NCBI GenBank assembly: GCA_030248295.1
Contig: JASANH010001426.1
Span: 248,001-312,000, forward strand
Reading direction: 5' to 3'
DNA: 64,000 nt
Source of the DNA: Mesodorylaimus sp. YZB2_4
Taxonomy: Eukaryota > Nematoda > Enoplea > Dorylaimida > Dorylaimidae
Within the stretch, counting starts at the first letter, position 1. Every line of letters starts with the position of its first letter. Under the pieces are notes generated by a model, which was not told where the DNA came from, did not search any database, and worked only from the letters and a program-made list of their open reading frames with translations. Positions 1 to 11,711 of the stretch are shown piece by piece. Both the position numbers and the translations under genes were made by a program.

Positions 1-852
1 TATGTCACCGAACCATACACTGGTGACGAACCATATCCATCAGTTTCGATTGGTGCCAATTACGGTGAAGTGTCTCGAGAATTGAACCAAGGTCCGCGAA
101 TTTACGTCAAACCACGTGAGTGAATCAGCAGTTTGCGACTGGAACAATATGACAGAAATCACATTTCCTCTTTTTTGTAGCGATAACCTTTCCACCCCTG
201 TTCGACATTGATTATCCATTGGCTGTGCAGTACGGAGGAGTTGGTGAGTCGAGGAACAACTGCCTGTTTTTAGATTCCATTCTAGCTTATTCCCGTAGGT
301 TTCGTTCTTGGCCACGAATTAATGCATGCCTTTGATTCAAAAGTCATAAAATCACCAGCGAAGGACGGACGACCCCTGATAAAAAAGGCGGCAATGGATT
401 CCTACGCCAAGGGACAAGAATGCCTCAAGAAACAGTTCAGCCGTTTTTGCACCAAGGATCGTCAGTTTTGCGTGCAAGGAGAGAAAACACTGGGGGAAAA
501 CGTGGCTGATGCGGCTGGTTTCAAAGTCGCTTATTTGGCCTACAAGTTCGCGACTCTGTTGCACGGCGAGGACCCGCCATTGCCGAACATGCACAACTAC
601 ACTGGCGACCAGCTATTCTTCCTCGCCCAAGCACGATTTTGGTGCGAATGTGGATATTCGAATTTTACGTACACAAGTGATCCTCATTCTCCTCACACAG
701 CCCGGGTCGAAGTAGGTTTGCGCAATGTCCGTCCTTTTGGGGCAGCATTCAAGTGCGTACAAGGCTCGAAGTACGTCCCTCAAAAAACATGCAGCGTGTG
801 GGGAGAAATCGCTGAGCCGAAACCGCATCATTTTGAAGACACAAAAAAGTGA
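1..852 (+). CDS. M13 (neprilysin-like) zinc metallopeptidase, 3' exons (copy L)
   Basis: The last three exons of an M13-family peptidase whose 5' part lies outside the window. Exons read as 1-115, 181-243 and 299-852, with GT-AG introns of 65 and 55 bp. The third exon opens with the zinc motif HELMH (two histidine ligands and the catalytic Glu) followed by AFDS. About 60 residues later comes GENVADAAG, matching the family's ENxADxxG block with the third zinc ligand. The C-terminus has the usual HSPxxxRV region and a closing CxxG...C..W pattern. M13 enzymes are secreted or membrane-bound endopeptidases that cut small peptides. No frameshift or stop is seen. The first 428 bases match the inverted copy A (8606-9033) with about nine differences. 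The flank after the stop resembles the flank of copy B at 38520, so all three are paralogues. Confidence 0.9.
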
Positions 853-1540
853 TTGAAAGTCATGAAAGCTAACGAGTCATTAAAGAATGATATTTTATGA
901 CTAGATGACGCAGGAACAGAGGTGACGATTATCATTAAAATATCTGCAGTTAGCATGCATTTGTTTCGCAGCCGCTGAAGTTTTTCGGCCAAGCAGATGC
1001 CTCTCCTGATTCTCATATCAAATGCATGAAGTCTTGGAAAAACAATCAATATCACTGAATTGTATATCATCAAACGCTGCCGCTTTATAGCCGCTAGTCA
1101 CCTTTACTAATGATAGGGGTTTCCGTAGACCTGTATCAATAAAGACAACGCCAACCCGAGAGAGGTTTTCTAAAACCCCACATAGACGCACCACAGCATA
1201 CTATCACACCGGCGCAACATACGGCAGAATCGCCAAACAAAGAGGCTAGGCGTGGCTGCAGAGCGACGATAGACTAGACGGACAGGTGGGCAGGGGGGGG
1301 GCACAGAGCACCAAAAAACCAGGCAGGTTTCATACATAAATTTTATCCTTATTCTCACTATTCCCTCACAGCCCGACGCGGGGTGGTAAAATTTTTTCCT
1401 TCCCTTCCCCTTCCTTCTCTCTCAATATTTTATTTTTACGGCCCTTTTTTAAACCATTTTTTCCTTTTTTTTTTTTTCACAAAAAAAAATATAAAAAAAT
1501 CCTCTTTTTAAAAAAAAAATTTTTCTCAAACTTAAATTAT
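853..1540. other. 3' flank of M13 copy L and low-complexity joint to mtDNA
   Basis: No gene seen. The first 150 bases resemble the region after the stop of M13 copy B. From about 1380 to 1540 the sequence turns into long A, T and C/T runs before mitochondrial cob sequence becomes readable. The homopolymer-rich stretch looks like poor consensus or a filled junction. Confidence 0.5.
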
Positions 1541-1545
1541 CTGAT

Positions 1546-1788
1546 TCCAAATAAGTTAGGAGGTTTAGTGGGATTTGGAATAGCGCTTTTTTTAACTATT
1601 GGCATTAGCTTGAACGAAAAAAAAAAAACCAAAAATTTGTTTGAGTGAATGTCATTTTAATATGACTTGGTATGCAACCGGTAGAGGACCCTTATATTTT
1701 AATAGGTCAAATTAGTGGAGTAGCATATTTTATATATATTTTTTTTGTGCTGTTATTAGATAGACTTTTAGAGGAGACTTTTAACTAG
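1546..1788 (+). pseudogene. cob: cob (cytochrome b) 3' fragment, left arm, internally deleted
   Basis: Reads IPNKLGGLVGFGMALF, typical of the cytochrome b region following the quinone-site helix. Reading is lost in an A-rich stretch at about 1620-1635, then resumes as FVWVNVILMWLGMQPVEDP and runs to a TAG at 1786-1788. The right-hand copy has about 60 extra bases at the A-rich point and reads through without a break, so this copy is deleted or badly called there. Confidence 0.75.
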
Positions 1789-1799
1789 AGAGTTAGTGT

Positions 1800-2096
1800 A
1801 TTTTAGAGCACTTTTAATTTCCAATTAAAAAGAGCGTCTATATTTGTCAGTTAAGATTTGTCTGTAAAACTGCCCAATAGTTTATAAAGAACTTATTCTT
1901 TACAAGAATAAAGGAATCAAATTAAAGTAATTTGAAGTTACTCATATTGGAAACCATTGATTTAACTTCCAATTTACAAAATTGGTGCTTGAACAGCTTG
2001 TCTTTTTTAAATATCAATTAATTTTGCTTTGCAAAAGCAATGTTTCACAAACTGAAGACCTTTAGTTGTAAAACACTAGATTGTGGTTCTAGAGAT
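1800..2096. tRNA. Mitochondrial tRNA cluster, left arm copy
   Basis: Mirror image of 8017-8313. It contains the same anticodon arms on the opposite strands: candidates for trnG(TCC), trnP(TGG), trnY(GTA) or trnV(TAC), trnS2(TGA), trnT(TGT), trnA(TGC) and trnH(GTG). See the right-arm entries for the structural reasoning. Confidence 0.6.
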
Positions 2097-3258
2097 TTAT
2101 AAAAAAAGTAACCAAATTAAGGAACTTAATCTTATAGTTCTAAGAATGGCTAATTTACTTAATTCTGATTGGCTAAATCTTCCTCTTTTGGGCTCTACCC
2201 TTTTTTTATGACTTAATCATAAAAAAAAATAAGTGTTATAGTAGCAAACTCTTAATCTTAAAATGACAAATAACAGGACTATTTTTGAAGTTATTCTTAT
2301 AATTGAGACTAAAATTAATTCTGGGAAAAAAGAAGGGAAAGGAGGCAATGATGCGTTAGAAATCAAAATAACACCCAATAAAATCAGAGACCAATGAAAT
2401 TTGTTTTCAGGACCCCTAAACAACCCTAAGCGGGAATTTGAGGCAGAAGCAAATATACCAGCAGAAGCAAATATACCAGCAGAAGCTCAACCATGAGCTA
2501 AAGATAGCAGGATCAGCCTAAACAACAAAGTTTTTGAATTAGAAAAAATTCTAATTATTATAAAAGTTATATGAGTTACTCTTCTATAGGCTACTAATTT
2601 TTTTAGATCCGATTGTAAAAATGTCACAAATCTAGAGACAATAGCCAAAACTAATCATATAGAAGTTATCTTTTTAAAAAATCTTGAGAAAAGAAGAACA
2701 ATTCGCCCTCCTCCATAACTTCCTAATTTTAACAAAATTCCTGCTAAAATTATTGACCCTCTTGTCCTAGCTTCTACATGAGCTTTAGGGAGTCAAAAAT
2801 GAAGCCCAAAAATAGGTATTTTTACTAAAAAAGGTATCAAGGCTAACATAAAAAATAATAGGCTTGCACCTATGAATTTAAACAACTCAAATGACAAATT
2901 CTGGTTTGTTAACGTCAGTAAAGCTAGAAAAGGAACAGAAAAAAATCTGGTGTACATTAAAAAATAAGTCCCAGCAGCTAACCGCTCAGGCTGATTCCCC
3001 CAAAATAAAATTATTAACAGGATAGGAACCAGCCTTAATTCAAATAAAATGAAAAAAAACAAAAGGTTGTTTACCAAGAACCTTATAGTAATAATAAACC
3101 TTGCTCTGGCTCACAAAAAGGAGAATTTTTCTGAACAACATGCGTTAGAAATTAAGATAACTCCTGTTATTAACCAGACTATCACAGCTCATAATAAAAA
3201 TCTTTTTAGCGTTCTTATTAACAAGATTCTTACTAGAACCCCTATAAATCTGAGACCT

Positions 3259-3263
<5 letters not shown>
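2097..3263 (-). CDS. nad4: nad4, left arm copy (mitochondrial code)
   Basis: Reverse-strand duplicate of the nad4 reading frame at 6850-8016. It reads the same in all stretches compared, including the 18-bp tandem duplication. It encodes NADH dehydrogenase subunit 4, an antiporter-like membrane subunit of complex I. It abuts and slightly overlaps the truncated cox1 copy, exactly as in the right arm. Confidence 0.75.
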
Positions 3264-4325
<1,062 letters not shown>

Positions 4326-4389
4326 TAAATTTTAGTTTTTTCTTTTATTTTTTTTTTTTTTTTATTTTTTTTTTTAGTTAACTTGTAAA

Positions 4390-5275
4390 CGACAATTACT
4401 ATGCTTTTTACATTAACTGCTCCGTCAAAAAAAAATTCTAAATTTAGAGCTTATCCCCAAAATGAGAAAAGTCCTTTCGTACTATAAAATAATTTATTTA
4501 TTTACCAGAGAAACTGATCGTCCGACACGAACCGATTCAAAGGTGAACAACTTTTCATTCTGATTGTAGGCATGATCCAACATCGAGGTCAGTTTAGACT
4601 CTTAAACAGTCTTTCTGCTGTTATCCCTAGAGTATCTTAATTAATTTTAAAAAAGTTTTATTTAAACACTAGATTTTTCTGCCCCAGAAAAATTAAAGAT
4701 TCTAGGGTCTTTTCGTGGATACAATTTAATTAGATTTTTAACTAATTAATTAAATTTGTCGTTATAAAAAATATTAAAATACTAAGTAACCCTTTTCATT
4801 CAAGACTGTAATTAACAGCCAAGTGATTATGCTACCTAAGAGAAATACTGTGCTTTAGTTCAGTGTACAAGGGGTGCAATAAAGAATATTGCAATGTTTT
4901 TGAAAAACAGACTTAAAATTTTTGAGTTTATTTTTTATATTTTTTTTACTAGTAATGACACAATAAGAAAAGTGAAAATTTAATGTGCATAATTTAAACT
5001 GTCAAACATTGCAAATAAAAGATATTACAACAATCTGATTGTATTATACTCCTTTGAGTTAGTTTAATGTTTTTACAATTAATTATTTTGAAGGAAATAT
5101 TATTTATTCTTTTAATCTACCTGAGATATCCTCTGTACCCCCAGATCCCAAAGGTAATTTTTATTCATTTAAGAATTTAAATCTCAGGAGCATGAATCCT
5201 GTAGTTTATTTAACCTAAAGATTTAACTTGTCTGGTTTTAGCCTTGTTTGCAATATCACTGCAAAATAAAAACAT
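4390..5275 (-). rRNA. rrnL: Mitochondrial large-subunit rRNA (rrnL, 16S)
   Basis: On the minus strand the sequence contains hallmarks of the 3' half of mitochondrial 16S rRNA. These include GACCTCGATGTTGGATCA (reverse complement near 4566-4583) and the GGGATAACAG region (near 4619-4630). The rest is AT-rich with no reading frame. Ends are estimated: the 3' end lies just inside the T-rich tract at 4330-4376 and the 5' end just before the cox1 start at 5283. It lies in the single-copy spacer between the inverted arms and opposite to cox1. Confidence 0.8.
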
Positions 5276-5282
5276 TAAGTAA

Positions 5283-6849
<1,567 letters not shown>

Positions 6850-6854
<5 letters not shown>

Positions 6855-8016
6855 AGGTCTCAGATTTATAGGGGTTCTAGTAAGAATCTTGTTAATAAGA
6901 ACGCTAAAAAGATTTTTATTATGAGCTGTGATAGTCTGGTTAATAACAGGAGTTATCTTAATTTCTAACGCATGTTGTTCAGAAAAATTCTCCTTTTTGT
7001 GAGCCAGAGCAAGGTTTATTATTACTATAAGGTTCTTGGTAAACAACCTTTTGTTTTTTTTCATTTTATTTGAATTAAGGCTGGTTCCTATCCTGTTAAT
7101 AATTTTATTTTGGGGGAATCAGCCTGAGCGGTTAGCTGCTGGGACTTATTTTTTAATGTACACCAGATTTTTTTCTGTTCCTTTTCTAGCTTTACTGACG
7201 TTAACAAACCAGAATTTGTCATTTGAGTTGTTTAAATTCATAGGTGCAAGCCTATTATTTTTTATGTTAGCCTTGATACCTTTTTTAGTAAAAATACCTA
7301 TTTTTGGGCTTCATTTTTGACTCCCTAAAGCTCATGTAGAAGCTAGGACAAGAGGGTCAATAATTTTAGCAGGAATTTTGTTAAAATTAGGAAGTTATGG
7401 AGGAGGGCGAATTGTTCTTCTTTTCTCAAGATTTTTTAAAAAGATAACTTCTATATGATTAGTTTTGGCTATTGTCTCTAGATTTGTGACATTTTTACAA
7501 TCGGATCTAAAAAAATTAGTAGCCTATAGAAGAGTAACTCATATAACTTTTATAATAATTAGAATTTTTTCTAATTCAAAAACTTTGTTGTTTAGGCTGA
7601 TCCTGCTATCTTTAGCTCATGGTTGAGCTTCTGCTGGTATATTTGCTTCTGCTGGTATATTTGCTTCTGCCTCAAATTCCCGCTTAGGGTTGTTTAGGGG
7701 TCCTGAAAACAAATTTCATTGGTCTCTGATTTTATTGGGTGTTATTTTGATTTCTAACGCATCATTGCCTCCTTTCCCTTCTTTTTTCCCAGAATTAATT
7801 TTAGTCTCAATTATAAGAATAACTTCAAAAATAGTCCTGTTATTTGTCATTTTAAGATTAAGAGTTTGCTACTATAACACTTATTTTTTTTTATGATTAA
7901 GTCATAAAAAAAGGGTAGAGCCCAAAAGAGGAAGATTTAGCCAATCAGAATTAAGTAAATTAGCCATTCTTAGAACTATAAGATTAAGTTCCTTAATTTG
8001 GTTACTTTTTTTATAA
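6850..8016 (+). CDS. nad4: NADH dehydrogenase subunit 4 (mitochondrial code)
   Basis: Open frame of about 388 codons ending at TAA 8014. The start is taken as ATT at 6850, overlapping the end of cox1; ATA at 6838 is an alternative. The protein is a run of hydrophobic segments with the conserved LPKAHVEAS and LKLGSYGGG motifs, followed by [15 protein letters not shown], all diagnostic of nad4. An 18-bp tandem duplication at 7628-7663 adds six residues (ASAGMF twice) right after LAHGW. This strongly conserved region makes the insertion notable. The cox1-nad4 adjacency with opposite-strand neighbours does not match the standard rhabditid order. Confidence 0.88.
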
Positions 8017-8062
8017 ATCTCTAGAACCACAATCTAGTGTTTTACAACTAAAGGTCTTCAGT
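8004..8062 (-). tRNA. trnH: Mitochondrial trnH (GTG)
   Basis: On the minus strand, CTAGA-TTGTGGT-TCTAG forms a five-pair anticodon arm with anticodon GTG, U33 and a purine-type loop. A GTTGTAAAAC-like D-arm precedes it. Ends are approximate and slightly overlap the nad4 stop. Confidence 0.6.
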
Positions 8063-8108
8063 TTGTGAAACATTGCTTTTGCAAAGCAAAATTAATTGAT
8101 ATTTAAAA
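8056..8108 (-). tRNA. trnA: Mitochondrial trnA (TGC)
   Basis: On the minus strand TTGCT-TTGCAAA-AGCAA (8073-8089) is a perfect anticodon arm with anticodon TGC. The surrounding arms are short and AT-rich, as in truncated nematode mitochondrial tRNAs. Ends are approximate. Confidence 0.55.
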
Positions 8109-8160
8109 AAGACAAGCTGTTCAAGCACCAATTTTGTAAATTGGAAGTTAAATCAATGGT
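8108..8160 (+). tRNA. trnT: Mitochondrial trnT (TGT)
   Basis: CCAAT-TTTGTAA-ATTGG (8128-8144) forms a perfect anticodon arm with anticodon TGT, U33 and A37. It lies on the opposite strand to its neighbours trnA and trnS2. Acceptor ends were not resolved. Confidence 0.5.
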
Positions 8161-8197
8161 TTCCAATATGAGTAACTTCAAATTACTTTAATTTGAT
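8148..8197 (-). tRNA. trnS2: Mitochondrial trnS2 (TGA), D-arm lacking
   Basis: On the minus strand AATCAA pairs with TTGATT as acceptor. Only about five bases separate the acceptor from the anticodon arm AGTAA-TTTGAAG-TTACT (anticodon TGA). A TGG-AAA-CCA T-arm follows. That is the D-arm-less serine tRNA form known from nematodes. Read on the plus strand the same arm would give anticodon TCA (trnW), but that fold leaves no room for a T side, so serine is preferred. Confidence 0.55.
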
Positions 8198-8313
8198 TCC
8201 TTTATTCTTGTAAAGAATAAGTTCTTTATAAACTATTGGGCAGTTTTACAGACAAATCTTAACTGACAAATATAGACGCTCTTTTTAATTGGAAATTAAA
8301 AGTGCTCTAAAAT
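8195..8313. tRNA. Further mitochondrial tRNA candidates: trnY/trnV, trnP, trnG
   Basis: Three anticodon arms are visible. TATTC-TTGTAAA-GAATA (8203-8219) gives trnY (GTA) on plus or trnV (TAC) on minus; on the minus strand a GTT...AAC D-arm precedes it. AAACT-ATTGGGC-AGTTT (8230-8246) on plus gives trnP (TGG). The minus-strand arm TTTAA-TTTCCAA-TTAAA (8284-8300) gives trnG (TCC). Acceptor stems were not paired convincingly, so these are candidates only. Confidence 0.4.
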
Positions 8314-8324
8314 ACACTAACTCT

Positions 8325-8605
8325 CTAGTTAAAAGTCTCCTCTAAAAGTCTATCTAATAACAGCACAAAAAAAATATATATAAAATATGCTACTCCACTA
8401 ATTTGACCTATTAAAATATAAGGGTCCTCTACCGGTTGCATACCAAGTCATATTAAAATGACATTCACTCAAACAAACGTTCAAGCTATGAAATTATATG
8501 TCTTTCATTGACTTAGTCTCAATTTATTTTTTACTAAAGCTAACGCCAATAGTAAAAAAAGCGCTATGCCAAATCCGACTAAGCCTCCTAACTTGTTTGG
8601 AATAG
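8325..8605 (-). pseudogene. cob: cob (cytochrome b) 3' fragment, right arm
   Basis: About 93 codons plus TAG, open throughout in the mitochondrial code. It begins IPNKLGGLVGFGMALF, passes through KNKLSLSQWKTYNFMAWTFVW in two adjoining parts, and ends GQISGVAYFMY...LEETFN. It covers the C-terminal quarter of cytochrome b. The reading frame is cut at 8605 where it meets M13 exon 4. Confidence 0.8.
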
Positions 8606-9580
8606 TTGAGGCATTCTTGTCCCTTGGCGTAGGAATCCATTGCCGCCTTTTTTATCAGGGGTCGTCCGTCCTTCGCTGGTGATTTTATGACGTTTGAATC
8701 AAAGGCATGCATTAATTCGTGGCCAAGAACGAAACCTACGGGAATAAGCTAGAATGGAATCTAAAAACAGGCACTTGTTCCTCGACTCACCAACTCCTCC
8801 GTACTGCACAGCCAATGGATAATCAATGTCGAACAATGGTGGAAAGGTTATCGCTACAAAAAAGAGGAAATGTGATTTCTGTTATATTGTTTCAGTTGCA
8901 AACTGCTGATTCACTCACGTGGTTTGACGTAAATTCGCGGACCTTGGTTCAATTCTCGATACACTTCACCGTAATTGGCACCAATCGAAACTGATGGATA
9001 TGGTTCGTCACCAGTGTATGGTTCGGTAACATATTTCCCATCGATCAAATCTTTTATTTTGTTGTCGAATAGTTTTTGTCGAATCAAAACGTCGTTAATG
9101 TTTGGGTTTGTGCCATCAGCGGGGTTTGGAGTGCGTTTGTTCAGTTCAATTTCGTCGTCCAGCCAGAGGGGATATCCTGTGTAAATCTTTATTTCATCGA
9201 CCTTCTGCTGCACTCTTTCCCGGTCTTCCCAATCCAACCAATCGACTGTATTCAACAGAAAGCGGAAAGCGGAGAAAATATTTCTCACGAACTGCGTGAG
9301 GTAGCCATCCATTTGACCAGCGTTTCGTCCGAAGTGATCCATGTAGATTCTGTTGACGGCTGGTGCGTAATTTTTTGCCTCGAGAGTGAAGAAGCATTAA
9401 AAATTAGCCAGATGAATTAGCCTCAAACTGCAGGGATACTTATGTGAAACTATACTGTGGGCTGTGTGAAAAAACATGTGATTCAATGCTGCTTGACCGC
9501 ACAGATCCTACGTATGCAATAACGTGCTCATCTGAGAGACCATCAGTTGCGGTGTCAGCCTTACAATTGTTCATAGCTCT

Positions 9581-9893
9581 ACTATCTGTTTTCTTCGGGA
9601 ATGTACACGCGGCACCATGGGCGGGCCAAGGCTGGCAGCAACACTTGAATCGCCACGCAATGTCGACGTAACCACTTATAACAAAACCCGCCATTTTCAA
9701 AATCTGCGTAGTGCACGCATATGTGCATATCTTGTTTAGTAAATAGTCTAACCGTGCTGAGGAGCTGACAACCGTTTCTGCTATGCGATGAGTGATTCGA
9801 ATTAGGGACTGGCGATCCAAATGTGCTGCCAGCTTTGGCTGGCACCATGGGCGACGGGCGTGTATATTCCCAAAAAAATAGATAATACTTGTT
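9581..9893. repeat. MITE-like inverted repeat in M13 copy A intron 1
   Basis: About 75 bases at 9581-9656 match the reverse complement of 9805-9893 with mismatches. The outer ends read CTGTTTTCTTCGGGAATGTA and its inverted partner near 9868-9890. A shortened relative lies at 34510-34590. No coding capacity was seen, consistent with a non-autonomous terminal-inverted-repeat element. Confidence 0.65.
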
Positions 9894-9936
9894 GTGTGCC
9901 TGGTAACGCCACTTACTGTCGCAAAATGCTTTTCGA

Positions 9937-9996
9937 CGCTTTGAACGGCTCTGGAATCTTACTGTTAGGTAAACTATTCCAGAGTCGTTCAGAGCG
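9937..9996. repeat. Hairpin repeat
   Basis: CGCTTTGAACGGCTCTGGAA at 9937 pairs with the reverse complement ending at 9996, with three mismatches and an 18-base loop. A possible half copy occurs near 34757. No gene association is seen beyond lying in the M13 copy A intron. Confidence 0.5.
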
Positions 9997-11711
9997 TTTT
10001 GTGAATATGATCTTCAGGCTTGGTCTCTCGCCTAACTATGGTGTAGATACATTCACAATACATAATCGCTCTTGTAGAGTAAAACCATAACATCACTCTC
10101 GGCAGGCAGGATTTCACCTACCATAGCGACACTCGCGCCCACGTGGTAGCACGGAAGATATAAGTAAGATTGATGCCAGTGCATACAAATGCGTTTTGAT
10201 GTTCACGACCCTGCTGACCTGATTGCGTGCCTACGCAGGACAGTGCGCTCAGGGTCGAGGACTCTATACTGTACAGTAGTCACCAGTCTGTGACTACGTG
10301 CTAGTAAACTTAATCCTGGTTTATAAATATAGCATGCATGTCGAAGCTGTTCCTTACCATGGTACTATTGACTAAAAAAATTGAGAAAATGCTGTCTGGA
10401 CAAGGGAGGCCCTGAGCTTGTAATTGACAGGCAACGCGACCGCGATAGCAGATTTGGGCCTGCTGGGCGAGGTGCGCATTCACTGATGGGGATTAACTCG
10501 CCTGTGAAAAATCCATTGCCTGTGAATATGTTCCTTCACCATAAAATGCACTAACCCTTGTTTGCTGCTGTGATAGCGAAAGATCACCCAACGAATTATA
10601 TCTTTTTGTTTCTCTCATTTCATTAATACAAGCATTATTTTTTCCTTACCGCTTTGTTGAAACAGCCGACTTTCGCCGAAACTTGTGACACATCATTATT
10701 GTGGTTCCAAACTGCCAATATTGCCAGTGAACGAATTATGTTTATGCTGTGACGTTGAAACACTTCCCCATATCTGTTAAACATCTTGAGAATGTCCCGA
10801 TAAGTAGGAATGTTGACTTTCGACACGAATTCATTTAGATCAACGCCAGGAATTAAACCTTGCATCATCAATTCCAAATTAGAATTAGAGTGCCTGGAGA
10901 AAGTGTTCTTGTCTACGATGAAGACCGAGTTAGCAGCTTCTGGATCTGATTCGGCGACATTGATCATATCAGCGCACAATCCTTGAAACGAAGTGTGCCA
11001 ATTTATCACTTCCCTCGAAGCAGAACCTTCATCTACCCCCAAATGTTCCAACACGTTTTTTGCCAGCGGAAGGAGTTCATCCGAAGGCAACTTGCAAACT
11101 TCGACAAGTTTACTTGTTGGCTCGATATGAAAATATAAACCACTGGATATAATTACTTGAAAGAATAAGTGTAAATCGAACCGGCGCTCCAAAGATCCCA
11201 TCAGCTTCCAGGCTTCATCTGCGTTGGGGCCCTCATTGGCCGAAGAATTCCCAAACCAGGCCCCGATGAATTCTTTAGCAGCGTCATATGCGAACGGCAA
11301 CCACCCAGTCTTCTTCGCCTTCATACATTGGTCATAGTAAGTCTTGAGGTTCTTCTTGTAAGCAGGAAGATTGGGGGCTGTCAAAGAAATATTTTCGATC
11401 AGGTCAGCTCCTAGATCTAGAAAACGGGCTTGTTTTCTGTGTACAGCTGAATCATGTTGTTTGTTGGGATCCCAATCATAACTGCTGCACGTGTGCTCGA
11501 AAAAGTTTTCGCAGGGGTTGACCTTTTCGTTTAATCCTTTCAATAAATACTCTGCTGCACGTTTATATGCCGCAGCGTCATGAAGGAAGATCGGCTTGTG
11601 AGTTGCAGTTATCAAATTGAAAAGGGCGAAGAAGTTGTACCAAGTGGCTATCATATTGCAGGCAGCCCGTTTGCGAACAGCCTTCTCCAAAATATGGTAT
11701 ACTGTAGTCAA

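Larger units (their letters stand above)
8606..11654 (-). pseudogene. M13 (neprilysin-like) metallopeptidase copy A, interrupted by mtDNA
   Basis: Exons on the minus strand: 11654-10650, 9378-8919, 8853-8791 and 8735-8606 (truncated). Exon lengths of 460 and 63 and their phases equal those of copy B. The start was set at 11654 because the protein then opens with a hydrophobic signal-like segment and aligns with copy B; an upstream in-frame ATG at 11711 adds a charged stretch. The N-terminal domain has NPCENFF, the M13 N-terminal signature. Exon 4 supplies the zinc motif HELMH but stops after KGQECL, where mitochondrial cob sequence begins. The third zinc ligand (ENVAD) and the whole C-terminus are missing, so the enzyme cannot be active. 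Intron 1 is 1.27 kb and holds two MITE-like elements. Confidence 0.85.

Noticed and set aside
40-315. Minus-strand 91-codon frame over M13 copy L, with a near-identical plus-strand frame at 8719-8994
   Set aside because: It is antisense to exons 2-4 and introns of the M13 gene. The conservation of the pair simply reflects the inverted M13 duplication.
8148-8197. trnW (TCA) on the plus strand
   Set aside because: The same anticodon arm read on the minus strand gives a better structure: paired acceptor, T-arm TGG-AAA-CCA and D-arm replacement, i.e. trnS2.
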